Origin: Planktothrix sp. UBA8402
GTDB taxonomy: Bacteria; Cyanobacteriota; Cyanobacteriia; Cyanobacteriales; Microcoleaceae
Direction: 5' to 3'
NCBI GenBank assembly: GCA_003456035.1
Contig: DMPJ01000446.1
Location: 1 to 6,431, forward strand
Length of the DNA stretch: 6,431 nucleotides
Below the pieces are notes generated by a model that made no database searches, was not told the origin of the DNA, and saw nothing but the letters and a program-made list of their open reading frames with translations. Within the stretch, counting starts at the first letter, position 1. The number at the start of each line of letters is the position of its first letter. Both the position numbers and the translations under genes were made by a program. Positions 1 through 5,083 of the stretch are shown here, piece by piece.

Positions 1-71
1 GTAAGCAACGCGCACGCACCAACAGCTTGTAGCTTGTAGGGTGCGTAAGCAACGCGCACGCACCAACAGCT
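1..71. repeat. Duplicated GC-rich palindromic intergenic repeat
   Basis: A 27-base unit beginning GTAAGCAACGCG occurs at 1-27 and again, identically, at 45-71. The two copies are separated by a short spacer that itself holds a tandem heptamer (AGCTTGT at 24-30 and 31-37). The second copy with its upstream bases can fold: GGTGCGT at 40-46 pairs with ACGCACC at 58-64. Repeats of this GGGTGCGTAAGC...GCACGCACC type are scattered between genes in many cyanobacterial genomes. The element is cut by the left edge, so its full extent is unknown. No gene is visible in the first 132 bases. Confidence 0.85.
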
Positions 72-91
72 AAATAGTCAAAAAAAAGTGT

Positions 92-120
92 TAAAACTGT
101 TTTAGATTTTTTGATCAAAA
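92..120 (+). promoter_or_regulatory. Two inverted repeats upstream of the response regulator
   Basis: TAAAAC at 92-97 and GTTTTA at 99-104 form a perfect inverted repeat around a single T. TTTTGATCAAAA at 109-120 is a perfect 12-base palindrome ending 12 bases before the start codon. Either could be an operator or a small RNA hairpin in the leader. A weak -10-like TAGATT lies at 103-108 without a good -35. The region is very AT-rich, so chance palindromes are possible. No clear NtcA box (GTA-N8-TAC) was seen. Confidence 0.35.
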
Positions 121-132
121 CAAAACAAGTAA

Positions 133-828
133 ATGAATAAGTTGGGGTTAGAACAGCATCCTTCGATCTTAATTATTGAGCCAGATGAACTGTTAGCTCA
201 ACAGATTAGCTTAGATTTAGAAGCAGCAGGTTATTATCCGATTGTGGTTAATAACGGCACAGCCGGGTTACATCAAGCAACGGAATTAGAACCCGCATTA
301 ATAGTAATTGATCGACTATTGGGAGGTGAGTCGGGACTTTCTGTCTGTAGTAATTTAAGGGATTTGGGCAGCCGGATACCTTTGTTACTTTTAATGGCAA
401 AAGATGCCATAGAAGATCGAATTGCCTGTTTAGAGTCGGGCGCGGATGACTATTTTTTAAAACCCTATCGGACAGAAACTTTTTTAGAACTGGTAAATCT
501 CTATTTGCAACCTGCAACTAGCAGTAACGAACAATTACGGTTTGGGGAATTAGTCTTAGATTTAGCCACCAGAAGGGCACTCCGCAATGGTAGAACTATT
601 GATCTAACCATGAAGGAGTATGAGTTACTCAAATATTTGATGGAACATCCACGAGAAGTCTTAACCCGGGAACAAATTTTAGAGAATGTCTGGGGTTACG
701 ACTTTCTGGGAGAGTCTAACGTTATAGAAGTTTACATTCGTTATTTACGACTCAAAATTGAAGACGAAGGGGAAAAACGCCTAATTCAAACGGTTAGAGG
801 GGTGGGATATGTCCTCAGAGACGGGTAA
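133..828 (+). CDS. nblR: OmpR-family response regulator, NblR-like, atypical receiver
   Basis: This 231-residue protein has an N-terminal receiver domain (about residues 11-128) and a C-terminal winged-helix DNA-binding domain (about 135-230), the usual OmpR/PhoB layout and length. The DNA-binding part is canonical, with LTMKEYELLKYL, LTREQILENVWGYDF and the C-terminal TVRGVGYVLR. The receiver keeps the phospho-acceptor-like D60 and K110 but departs elsewhere: the second acidic pocket residue is P17 (IEPDE instead of the usual EDD type), and the conserved Thr/Ser switch position is M88. These features and the overall sequence fit NblR, the cyanobacterial regulator of phycobilisome degradation and survival under nutrient and high-light stress, which is reported to act without phosphorylation. 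The ATG at 133 gives a full-length protein but has no strong ribosome binding site. The 3' end merges into a heptamer array that supplies the stop codon. The family call is certain; the nblR name rests on resemblance from memory and could be another atypical paralogue. Confidence 0.75.
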   Translation: MNKLGLEQHPSILIIEPDELLAQQISLDLEAAGYYPIVVNNGTAGLHQATELEPALIVIDRLLGGESGLSVCSNLRDLGSRIPLLLLMAKDAIEDRIACLESGADDYFLKPYRTETFLELVNLYLQPATSSNEQLRFGELVLDLATRRALRNGRTIDLTMKEYELLKYLMEHPREVLTREQILENVWGYDFLGESNVIEVYIRYLRLKIEDEGEKRLIQTVRGVGYVLRDG

Positions 829-926
829 TGGGTAATGGGAATTACGAATTACGAATTACGAATTACGAATGGGTAATAGGGAATGGGTAATGGGTAATAG
901 GGAATGGGTAATGGGTAATGGGTAAT
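823..926. repeat. Heptamer tandem array (GGGTAAT / ATTACGA)
   Basis: The array is built from 7-base units. GGGTAAT occurs at 823-829, 830-836, 871-877, 885-891, 892-898, 906-912, 913-919 and 920-926. The variant AGGGAAT occurs at 878-884 and 899-905. A block of four ATTACGA units lies at 841-868. It begins inside the last codons of the response regulator, and the TAA stop (826-828) is part of the first unit. Such heptanucleotide arrays are the STRR class long known in filamentous cyanobacteria. They vary in copy number by slippage and have no established function. Confidence 0.92.
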
Positions 927-972
927 CTGCGTAATCCTCTTAAATCCGTGATCAAAATTGTCTAAGATGCGA

Positions 973-978
973 TATAAT
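973..978 (+). promoter_or_regulatory. Putative -10 box for the DUF192 gene
   Basis: A perfect TATAAT at 973-978 lies about 35 bases before the TTG start at 1014, which would give a short leader of roughly 29 bases. No good -35 hexamer is seen at 16-18 bases spacing, so the promoter would need an activator or rely on the -10. It suggests the DUF192 gene is transcribed on its own, apart from the upstream regulator. Confidence 0.4.
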
Positions 979-1013
979 CTTTTGTCGCTGAGGATACAAG
1001 TTTTCTAAGAACC

Positions 1014-1607
1014 TTGAACCTTGAACTGTTAGTTGAATTTCGGGCGGGTTTAATCCGGGCTTCTATCCCAAAAGTCTTAGTTTCCATGGGCTTGGGGATG
1101 GTCGGTGTCTTATTAGTTAGCTGTTCACCTTTGTTATCATCGGTTTCAACAGCACAATCTGTGAGTTTAGGAACTTCGGTTTCTCAGTCTCCGATAATAA
1201 CCCAAGAAAATCGGGGTCAAATGTTACCAATTACGGCCAAGGCTAAAATTGGCAGCCAGGTTATTGGGCTTGAAGTAGCTAAAACTCCCCAGCAGCAAGC
1301 ATTAGGTTTAATGTATAGAACCGATATAGCTGATGATCGGGGAATGTTATTTCCCTTGGCTCAACCTGGCGTTGTCGGGTTTTGGATGAAAAACTGCAAA
1401 ATGCCCCTGGATATGATTTTTCTGCGTAATGACGTCGTTAAAGCCATTCAGGTCAATGCTCCCCCTTGTCAGCAGGAACCTTGTCCCACCTATGGCCCTA
1501 ATCTTCCGGTAGATCAGGTGATTGAATTACGGGGCGGACGTTCTCAGGAATTGGGTGTAAAAGTGGGCGATCGCATCCCGATCAGCTTTGTGAATTCTCA
1601 GCCCTGA
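1014..1607 (+). CDS. DUF192 family protein, probable lipoprotein
   Basis: The 197-residue protein carries one DUF192 domain (about residues 70-195). Hallmarks are GLMYRT (98-103), DRGMLF (108-113), the WMKN motif (124-127) followed by PLDMIF (131-136), and the PC...CPTYG segment with C152 and C157. The biochemical role of DUF192 is not established. The N-terminus looks like a lipoprotein signal: basic residues R10, R15 and K20, a hydrophobic run, then the lipobox LVSC with C37 as the lipidated residue. A Ser/Thr/Gln-rich linker follows, so the domain probably sits outside the cytoplasmic membrane. The start is TTG at 1014. The first in-frame ATG (1086) would leave MGLGMVGVLLVSC with no positive charge, unlike a working signal peptide. 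No ATG, GTG or TTG lies in frame between them. There is no clear Shine-Dalgarno for the TTG, and it lies in a small AACCTTG duplication (1010-1023). The domain assignment is strong and the start is moderately sure. Confidence 0.85.
   Translation: MNLELLVEFRAGLIRASIPKVLVSMGLGMVGVLLVSCSPLLSSVSTAQSVSLGTSVSQSPIITQENRGQMLPITAKAKIGSQVIGLEVAKTPQQQALGLMYRTDIADDRGMLFPLAQPGVVGFWMKNCKMPLDMIFLRNDVVKAIQVNAPPCQQEPCPTYGPNLPVDQVIELRGGRSQELGVKVGDRIPISFVNSQP
1567..1574. repeat. HIP1 octamer
   Basis: GCGATCGC, the highly iterated palindrome abundant in most cyanobacterial genomes, lies within the 3' part of the DUF192 gene. It supports the cyanobacterial origin of this segment. Confidence 0.9.
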
Positions 1608-2339
1608 GCTTTAAGTTTAAAAAACTTTACAAAAGTTCATGTAATTTGTTAAAACTTTAATGTTAAGGTCTACACGATAGCAGATAAATTTGTTAATCTG
1701 TTTATTCGATCACTGTTAAAAGGATCAACAGTTAAACGCCAAGAGTCGGCGAAACAGAAACTCTTAAATGTGAATTTAAGAATCCCCGGTTATATCGAAG
1801 ATTAACACCGGGAGTATGTCAAACAGTTGATTCGTTCTTCTTAGGTGTGAGGAGACGTTCATCGGGCCAAGGAAATTGACTCACGACAATCATTGATTGT
1901 CAAGGCTGATTTTGAGTAAAGTTCGCTTCAGTGAACGAGCTAGGGTTTGGTGACAATAACATTGTGGCTCTAAGGTTTAGAGTCCCGTGATTTCTCTTGT
2001 TTGACAGGGAAACCGTTGTTTCTGATCACAGATTAATTTTGAGGTTTCACCTGTTCTATGGGTTCGTCATTCTTTGAAAAAGCGAACCTGTGACAGAAGA
2101 TAATCTGGCTATTTCTAAATTGTGCGGAATTTCAATCGCAGCTAATGTAGATGCGTGGGAAGAAAACTGAGTAAACAATTTAGTAATACTTAAGTTTTTC
2201 TCTGGCTAAATCAATAGATACGGCTCAATGTTCTGAAGTTAAAAACCTCAGAGTTGATCGGTATATCAATCTATAAAAAAAGGCGATTAGCCAATTTTAT
2301 TAAAAAAAATTTTGTTAACCCTTGAATCAATATTAAATT
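1608..2339 (+). other. Long hairpin-rich noncoding region, possible structured RNA or leader
   Basis: No open frame of convincing length or with a usable start was found here on either strand. Instead there is a series of short perfect or near-perfect inverted repeats. ACTGTT/AACAGT: 1712-1717 with 1727-1732. CTTAAAT/ATTTAAG: 1763-1769 with 1774-1780, closed by a GTGA (GNRA) tetraloop. CCCGGT/ACCGGG: 1785-1790 with 1807-1812. GTGAG/CTCAC: 1847-1851 with 1880-1884, directly abutting GACAATC/GATTGTC (1885-1891 with 1895-1901). AGTTCG/CGAGCT: 1920-1925 with 1936-1941, one G-U. ACAAT/ATTGT: 1953-1957 with 1961-1965, next to GGCTCTAA/TTAGAGTC (1966-1973 with 1977-1984, one G-U). GGTTCG/CGAACC: 2061-2066 with 2083-2088, flanked by TCAC/GTGA. 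A 9-base stem with one mismatch: 2232-2240 with 2244-2252. TTGAT/ATCAA: 2254-2258 with 2265-2269. This suggests a structured transcript on the + strand, either a long 5' leader of the DUF2949 gene or a separate noncoding RNA. I do not recognise it as tmRNA, RNase P RNA, 6S RNA or a known riboswitch. No clear promoter or terminator limits it. Confidence 0.45.
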
Positions 2340-2348
2340 AGGAGGTGA
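2340..2348 (+). promoter_or_regulatory. Strong Shine-Dalgarno site that fixes the DUF2949 start
   Basis: AGGAGGTGA at 2340-2348 is fully complementary to the 3' end of 16S rRNA and sits 8 bases before the ATG at 2357. An upstream in-frame GTG at 2345 lies within this site and so cannot be the start. It is much the strongest ribosome binding site in the window. A three-codon frame, ATG TTA GAA TGA (2349-2360), begins just after it, and its stop overlaps the real start codon (ATGA). Confidence 0.85.
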
Positions 2349-2356
2349 ATGTTAGA

Positions 2357-2572
2357 ATGACACCAAGTAACTACTCTCGGTTCATCCATTTTTTGCAGGA
2401 CGAATTATCACTATCTGCGGATTCAATTGCGATGGCAGAACGAGCTAATCATCCCACAAACTCTCAACATCAATATCAAGATCCCAGTCCCGTATCTATG
2501 ACTCTGTGGCAATATGGTTTAGTTACATTAGAACAGTTAGATAAAATTTTTGACTGGTTAGAAACTGCTTAA
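2357..2572 (+). CDS. DUF2949 domain small protein
   Basis: This 71-residue cytosolic protein has no signal peptide or membrane segment. It matches, from memory, the cyanobacterial DUF2949 family: an N-terminal helix-like segment (RFIHFLQDELSLSADSIAMAER, about residues 8-29), a variable polar linker rich in His, Gln, Asn and Ser, then the conserved C-terminal block LWQYGLVTLEQLDKIFDWLE (about 50-69). The function of the family is unknown to me. The block resembles a small protein-protein interaction helix pair, but that is inference. The start is set by the AGGAGGTGA site. The gene stands alone, behind over 700 bases of noncoding DNA and ahead of a convergent aminotransferase gene. The strong ribosome binding site together with the long structured upstream region suggests post-transcriptional control. 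The identity as a real gene is well supported; the family name is somewhat less sure. Confidence 0.82.
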   Translation: MTPSNYSRFIHFLQDELSLSADSIAMAERANHPTNSQHQYQDPSPVSMTLWQYGLVTLEQLDKIFDWLETA

Positions 2573-2580
2573 AATCTCAA

Positions 2581-2607
2581 TATAAGAAAAGGTGGGCAAT
2601 GCCCACC
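2581..2607 (-). terminator. Rho-independent terminator of the aminotransferase gene, possibly bidirectional
   Basis: GGTGGGC (2591-2597) and GCCCACC (2601-2607) form a perfect 7-base GC-rich stem with a 3-base loop. Read on the minus strand it lies 22 bases after the aminotransferase stop and is followed by TTTTCTTATA, a good terminator tail. On the + strand it follows the DUF2949 stop by 18 bases, but the trailing sequence (CATAGAATTC) is poor in T. It may therefore serve both convergent genes, with the minus direction stronger. The GGTGGGCA-TGCCCACC palindrome also recalls dispersed cyanobacterial repeats. Confidence 0.7.
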
Positions 2608-2629
2608 CATAGAATTCTCAAAAACTAAA

Positions 2630-3784
2630 TTAAGATTCTGCTAACACCCGGGCCGCCGCAGCCACTCCCGCACCCGGAGTAAATCCTTGATAACCGAGTT
2701 CCTGCAAAGCCGCTTCTAAAGATGCGATCGCCGTTAAAATATCGCGATCGCTGACAAATCCTAAATGACCAATGCGGAAAATCTTACCCTTAAGATGATC
2801 CTGTCCTCCGGCTAAGACAATATCGAATTTCTTCTTAACAATAGCCCGAATATCTTCAGCATCTAAGCCATCAGGAGGAACAACAGCCGTAATCGCCGGA
2901 CTTGCACATTCATCGGCGGCAAATAACGATAATCCCAGGGCTTTAACCGCCTCACGAGTAACTTTAGTTAACCGTTGATGACGGGCAAAAATATTCTCTA
3001 ACCCTTCTTTTTTCATCATTTGTAAAGTGACTTGTAAAGCAAAAAACAAGTTCACTGGAGGAGTAAAAGGATTCGTATTTTTCTTCGCCGATTTGCTATA
3101 CAATCCCAAATCCAAATAATAGCGCGGGAGGTTAGCAGTTTTATAGGCTTCCCAAGCTTTATCACTCACCGAAACAAATCCCAAACCCGGGGGAATCATA
3201 TAGCCTTTTTGGGAACCAGAAGCCACTACATCAATCCCCCATTCATCAATAGGAAGATTAAACGCTCCTAAACTGGTAACAGCATCCGCAATCATTAACG
3301 CCCCATGAGCTTTTACATGGCGATTAATGGCTTCTAAATCGTTAATTACCCCCGTAGAAGTTTCGCTGTGGGTAATAATAACTGCCTTAATTTCTTTATT
3401 GGTATCCGCTTCTAATTTAGCCCGGAATTGTTCGGGGTCGAGGGGTTTTCCCCATTCGGCGGTGACGGTATCAACTTCCAACCCGTAGGCGGTGGCGACT
3501 TCAACCCAACGTTCTCCAAATTTACCATTAGAACCACATAATACCTTTTCTCCCCGACTGAGGAAATTAATAATGGCGGCTTCCATTGCCCCGGTGCCAC
3601 TAACGGTTAGAATTAACACATCATTTTGGGTTTGGTGTAACCATTTCAGGTTTTCTGTCACCTCGGCCATGATTTTGAAAAAATCGCCACTGCGGTGTCC
3701 GATGGGGTGTTTGGACAGCGCTAATAAAGCCTGTTCAGGAACCGGAGTTGGCCCTGGAATCATCAACATTAATTTATCGTCCAT
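2630..3784 (-). CDS. Class V aminotransferase, alanine/serine-glyoxylate type
   Basis: A PLP-dependent fold-type I enzyme of the alanine-glyoxylate / serine-pyruvate family, expected to pass an amino group from alanine or serine to glyoxylate, giving glycine in the cytosolic photorespiratory pathway. Residue numbers count from the ATG at 3784 (384 residues). The N-terminal MIPGPTPVPE (8-17) and GHRSGDF (29-35) are family signatures. SGTGAME (62-68) forms the phosphate-binding loop. HSETSTG (139-145) precedes D167 in ADAVTS, which should bind the pyridine nitrogen. SGSQKGYM (189-196) holds K193, the Schiff-base lysine. R337 in FRIGHLG should bind the substrate carboxylate. Length and motifs are complete. 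A TTG at 3796 would add four residues, but neither start has a clear Shine-Dalgarno; ATG is preferred because MDDKLMLMIPGPT is a natural N-terminus. Some cyanobacterial homologues carry the misleading name 'soluble hydrogenase 42 kDa subunit'. Exact substrate choice cannot be read from sequence. The gene lies downstream of trpC on the same strand but behind a 250-base repeat region, so it is probably separately transcribed. Confidence 0.9.
   Translation of the reverse strand: MDDKLMLMIPGPTPVPEQALLALSKHPIGHRSGDFFKIMAEVTENLKWLHQTQNDVLILTVSGTGAMEAAIINFLSRGEKVLCGSNGKFGERWVEVATAYGLEVDTVTAEWGKPLDPEQFRAKLEADTNKEIKAVIITHSETSTGVINDLEAINRHVKAHGALMIADAVTSLGAFNLPIDEWGIDVVASGSQKGYMIPPGLGFVSVSDKAWEAYKTANLPRYYLDLGLYSKSAKKNTNPFTPPVNLFFALQVTLQMMKKEGLENIFARHQRLTKVTREAVKALGLSLFAADECASPAITAVVPPDGLDAEDIRAIVKKKFDIVLAGGQDHLKGKIFRIGHLGFVSDRDILTAIASLEAALQELGYQGFTPGAGVAAAARVLAES
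2724..2751. repeat. Two HIP1 octamers
   Basis: GCGATCGC occurs at 2724-2731 and again at 2744-2751, within the 3' part of the aminotransferase gene. Confidence 0.9.
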
Positions 3785-3831
3785 TGTCTGTTTCAATTAA
3801 TAAGGGTTCGGTGTTTTGCGTCAGTAGCTAA

Positions 3832-3877
3832 ATTACGAATTACGAATTACGAATTAGAAATTACGAATTCGTAATTT
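3832..3877. repeat. ATTACGA heptamer array with palindromic end (left arm)
   Basis: Units are ATTACGA at 3832-3838, 3839-3845 and 3846-3852, the variant ATTAGAA at 3853-3859, and ATTACGA at 3860-3866. The array then turns round into the inverted unit TCGTAAT at 3869-3875. Bases 3858-3877 form a perfect 20-base palindrome centred on an EcoRI-like GAATTC. The heptamer is the same as in the array after the response regulator. Confidence 0.92.
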
Positions 3878-3970
3878 AACCCTTTATGCCTTGTGATTCA
3901 TTAATCCCTTTTGGATTAACTTATTGAATTAACATAAGCGAGAATAAGAATCCGTTAGTTAAATTACGAA
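3868..3970. repeat. 13-base inverted repeat enclosing a 77-base core
   Basis: TTCGTAATTTAAC at 3868-3880 and GTTAAATTACGAA at 3958-3970 are exact reverse complements. The core (3881-3957) has its own 7-base hairpin, TTAATCC/GGATTAA (3901-3907 with 3913-3919). With the heptamer arrays on both sides, the whole stretch from 3832 to 4020 is a nested fold-back structure resembling a small non-autonomous element. No transposase or clear target duplication is visible. The structure fills most of the gap between trpC and the aminotransferase gene, and any promoter of the latter must lie in or beside it. Confidence 0.6.
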
Positions 3971-4020
3971 CTACGAATTCGTAATTCGTAATTCGTAATT
4001 CGTAATTCGTAATTCGTAAT
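3963..4020. repeat. Heptamer array in opposite orientation (right arm)
   Basis: ATTACGA at 3963-3969 and ACTACGA at 3970-3976 are followed, through another CGAATTCG centre, by six perfect TCGTAAT units at 3979-4020. The run ends 18 bases from the trpC stop codon. Read in the trpC direction it is ATTACGA repeats followed by their inverse, so the trpC transcript would fold into an AT-rich hairpin here. Whether that ends transcription is uncertain. Confidence 0.92.
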
Positions 4021-4038
4021 TATCTTCCAATCATATCA

Positions 4039-4926
4039 CTAAGTGGCAATCAGTTGATTTAAGGCAATACCGGGATCGGGTTGCTTGATTAAAGATTCTC
4101 CAATTAAAACGGCTTCAGCCCCGGCTTGGGTGACTAAACTTAGATCCTCACGGGTATACAGTCCTGATTCACTCACTACTAAAATATCACGGGATTGTAA
4201 TTGGGATTGTCGGCTTTGTAACAATTGGCAAGTGGTTTGTAAATCGACAGAAAAATCCTCTAAATTGCGGTTATTAATGCCAATTAAGTTAACACCATCG
4301 AGGGTTAATACTCGATCTAATTCTTCGAGGGTATGCACTTCAATTAAAGCGGTCATCCCTAAAACTTTAGCAATTTTTAGGAAATATTGCAGGTCTTGGT
4401 CGGAGAGAATTGCCGCAATTAATAAAACCGCATCGGCTCCATAATATCTAGCCAGATAAATTTGATAGGGATAGATAACAAAATCTTTACAAAGTAAGGG
4501 TAAATCAACAACATCCCTAACTTTAGACAGGTTATCAAAACTGCCTTGAAAGAATTTTTTATCAGTTAAAACCGATAGACAACAGGCTCCTCCTTGTTGA
4601 TAGGATTTAGCGATCGCAACCGGATCAAAATCTTCTCTAATTACTCCTTTACTGGGGGAGGCTTTTTTAACTTCTGCAATCACCGCAGGTTGAGTTTTAC
4701 TTTGTTTTAAGGCTGCAAAAAAGTTACGCGGGGTAGAAATAGTATCGACTTTTTGCTTTAATTTTTCTAGGGGTAAACGTTCGCGGAGGTCGGTAATTTC
4801 TTTTTCTTTATACCAGACAATTTCCTCTAAAATGTTCTGGGGTTCTGCACCTGGGATAGCGACTTGATAGCGTAAACATAAGACTTCAACGGCGGGATTA
4901 GGCTGACGACGACGAATTTGTACCAT
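4039..4926 (-). CDS. trpC: Indole-3-glycerol phosphate synthase
   Basis: This cytosolic enzyme closes the indole ring in tryptophan synthesis, converting 1-(2-carboxyphenylamino)-1-deoxyribulose 5-phosphate to indole-3-glycerol phosphate. The 295-residue protein is a complete TIM barrel. By alignment to the known enzymes, the catalytic set is present: E85 and K87 in [13 protein letters not shown]147 in LLCKDF, E196 in LIEVH, N218 in GINNRNL, and E253-S254 in VSESGL. The phosphate-binding end is visible as VLIGESL. The first roughly 40 residues ([12 protein letters not shown]...[10 protein letters not shown]) form the N-terminal extension typical of cyanobacterial TrpC, which supports the ATG at 4926. 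No Shine-Dalgarno precedes it; the leader instead carries CCTCCTC about 10 bases upstream. It is a stand-alone gene with no trpD, trpF or fused domain nearby, as is common in cyanobacteria, where trp genes are scattered. Confidence 0.96.
   Translation of the reverse strand: MVQIRRRQPNPAVEVLCLRYQVAIPGAEPQNILEEIVWYKEKEITDLRERLPLEKLKQKVDTISTPRNFFAALKQSKTQPAVIAEVKKASPSKGVIREDFDPVAIAKSYQQGGACCLSVLTDKKFFQGSFDNLSKVRDVVDLPLLCKDFVIYPYQIYLARYYGADAVLLIAAILSDQDLQYFLKIAKVLGMTALIEVHTLEELDRVLTLDGVNLIGINNRNLEDFSVDLQTTCQLLQSRQSQLQSRDILVVSESGLYTREDLSLVTQAGAEAVLIGESLIKQPDPGIALNQLIAT
4610..4617. repeat. HIP1 octamer
   Basis: GCGATCGC inside trpC. It is the last copy in the window; none was seen in the AT-rich ATPase gene to the right. 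Confidence 0.9.
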
Positions 4927-4985
4927 AGAAGTTGAGGAGGTTGATTGTTTAACTGGACTTTCTTCAATTTAAGCATAAAATGTGT

Positions 4986-5020
4986 TATAATTTGATCGAT
5001 AATCGAAAATCGGGTATTAA
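4986..5020 (+). promoter_or_regulatory. Candidate promoters for the ATPase gene in the divergent gap
   Basis: Two overlapping possibilities appear on the + strand. A perfect TATAAT lies at 4986-4991, with only a poor -35 (TTCAAT, 4963-4968). A TTGATC at 4992-4997 is separated by 17 bases from TATTAA at 5015-5020, each matching four of six consensus bases. On the minus strand the same AT-rich stretch offers TATAAC for trpC, so the divergent genes may share this control region. These are sequence matches only. Confidence 0.35.
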
Positions 5021-5083
5021 TTCAGGCAATCAGGATAAAGCTGCATAACCAGATATAGCAAGCTAGAACTTGACAATAAAAAT

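Noticed and set aside
248..517. Minus-strand open frame of 89 codons opposite the response regulator
   Set aside because: It lies wholly within a well-supported gene on the other strand, and its product resembles nothing known to me.
841..868. Regular short repeats that could suggest a CRISPR array
   Set aside because: The units are 7 bases and directly adjacent, with no spacers, so they are simple tandem repeats.
1608..2339. Known structured RNAs such as tmRNA, RNase P RNA, 6S RNA or the glutamine (glnA / downstream-peptide) riboswitch, the last suggested by CGTTCATC near 1856
   Set aside because: The conserved cores I can recall are absent, including the GGAAGUAGG and GAAGGAACG parts of the glutamine motif. 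No tRNA-like end or tag-encoding frame was seen. A covariance search would be needed to be sure.
3492..3800. Open frames opposite or overlapping the aminotransferase gene (3492-3800 +, 3412-3600 -)
   Set aside because: They are shadows of a complete PLP enzyme whose motifs are all in the other frame.
4085..4444. A 119-codon + strand open frame opposite trpC
   Set aside because: It has low-complexity shadow composition and no start signal, and trpC is complete in the opposite strand.
4927..4945. GAGGAGG at 4934-4940 as a ribosome binding site for a + strand gene
   Set aside because: The frame that follows it (TTG ATT GTT TAA) ends after three codons. The site is simply the complement of CCTCCTC in the trpC leader.
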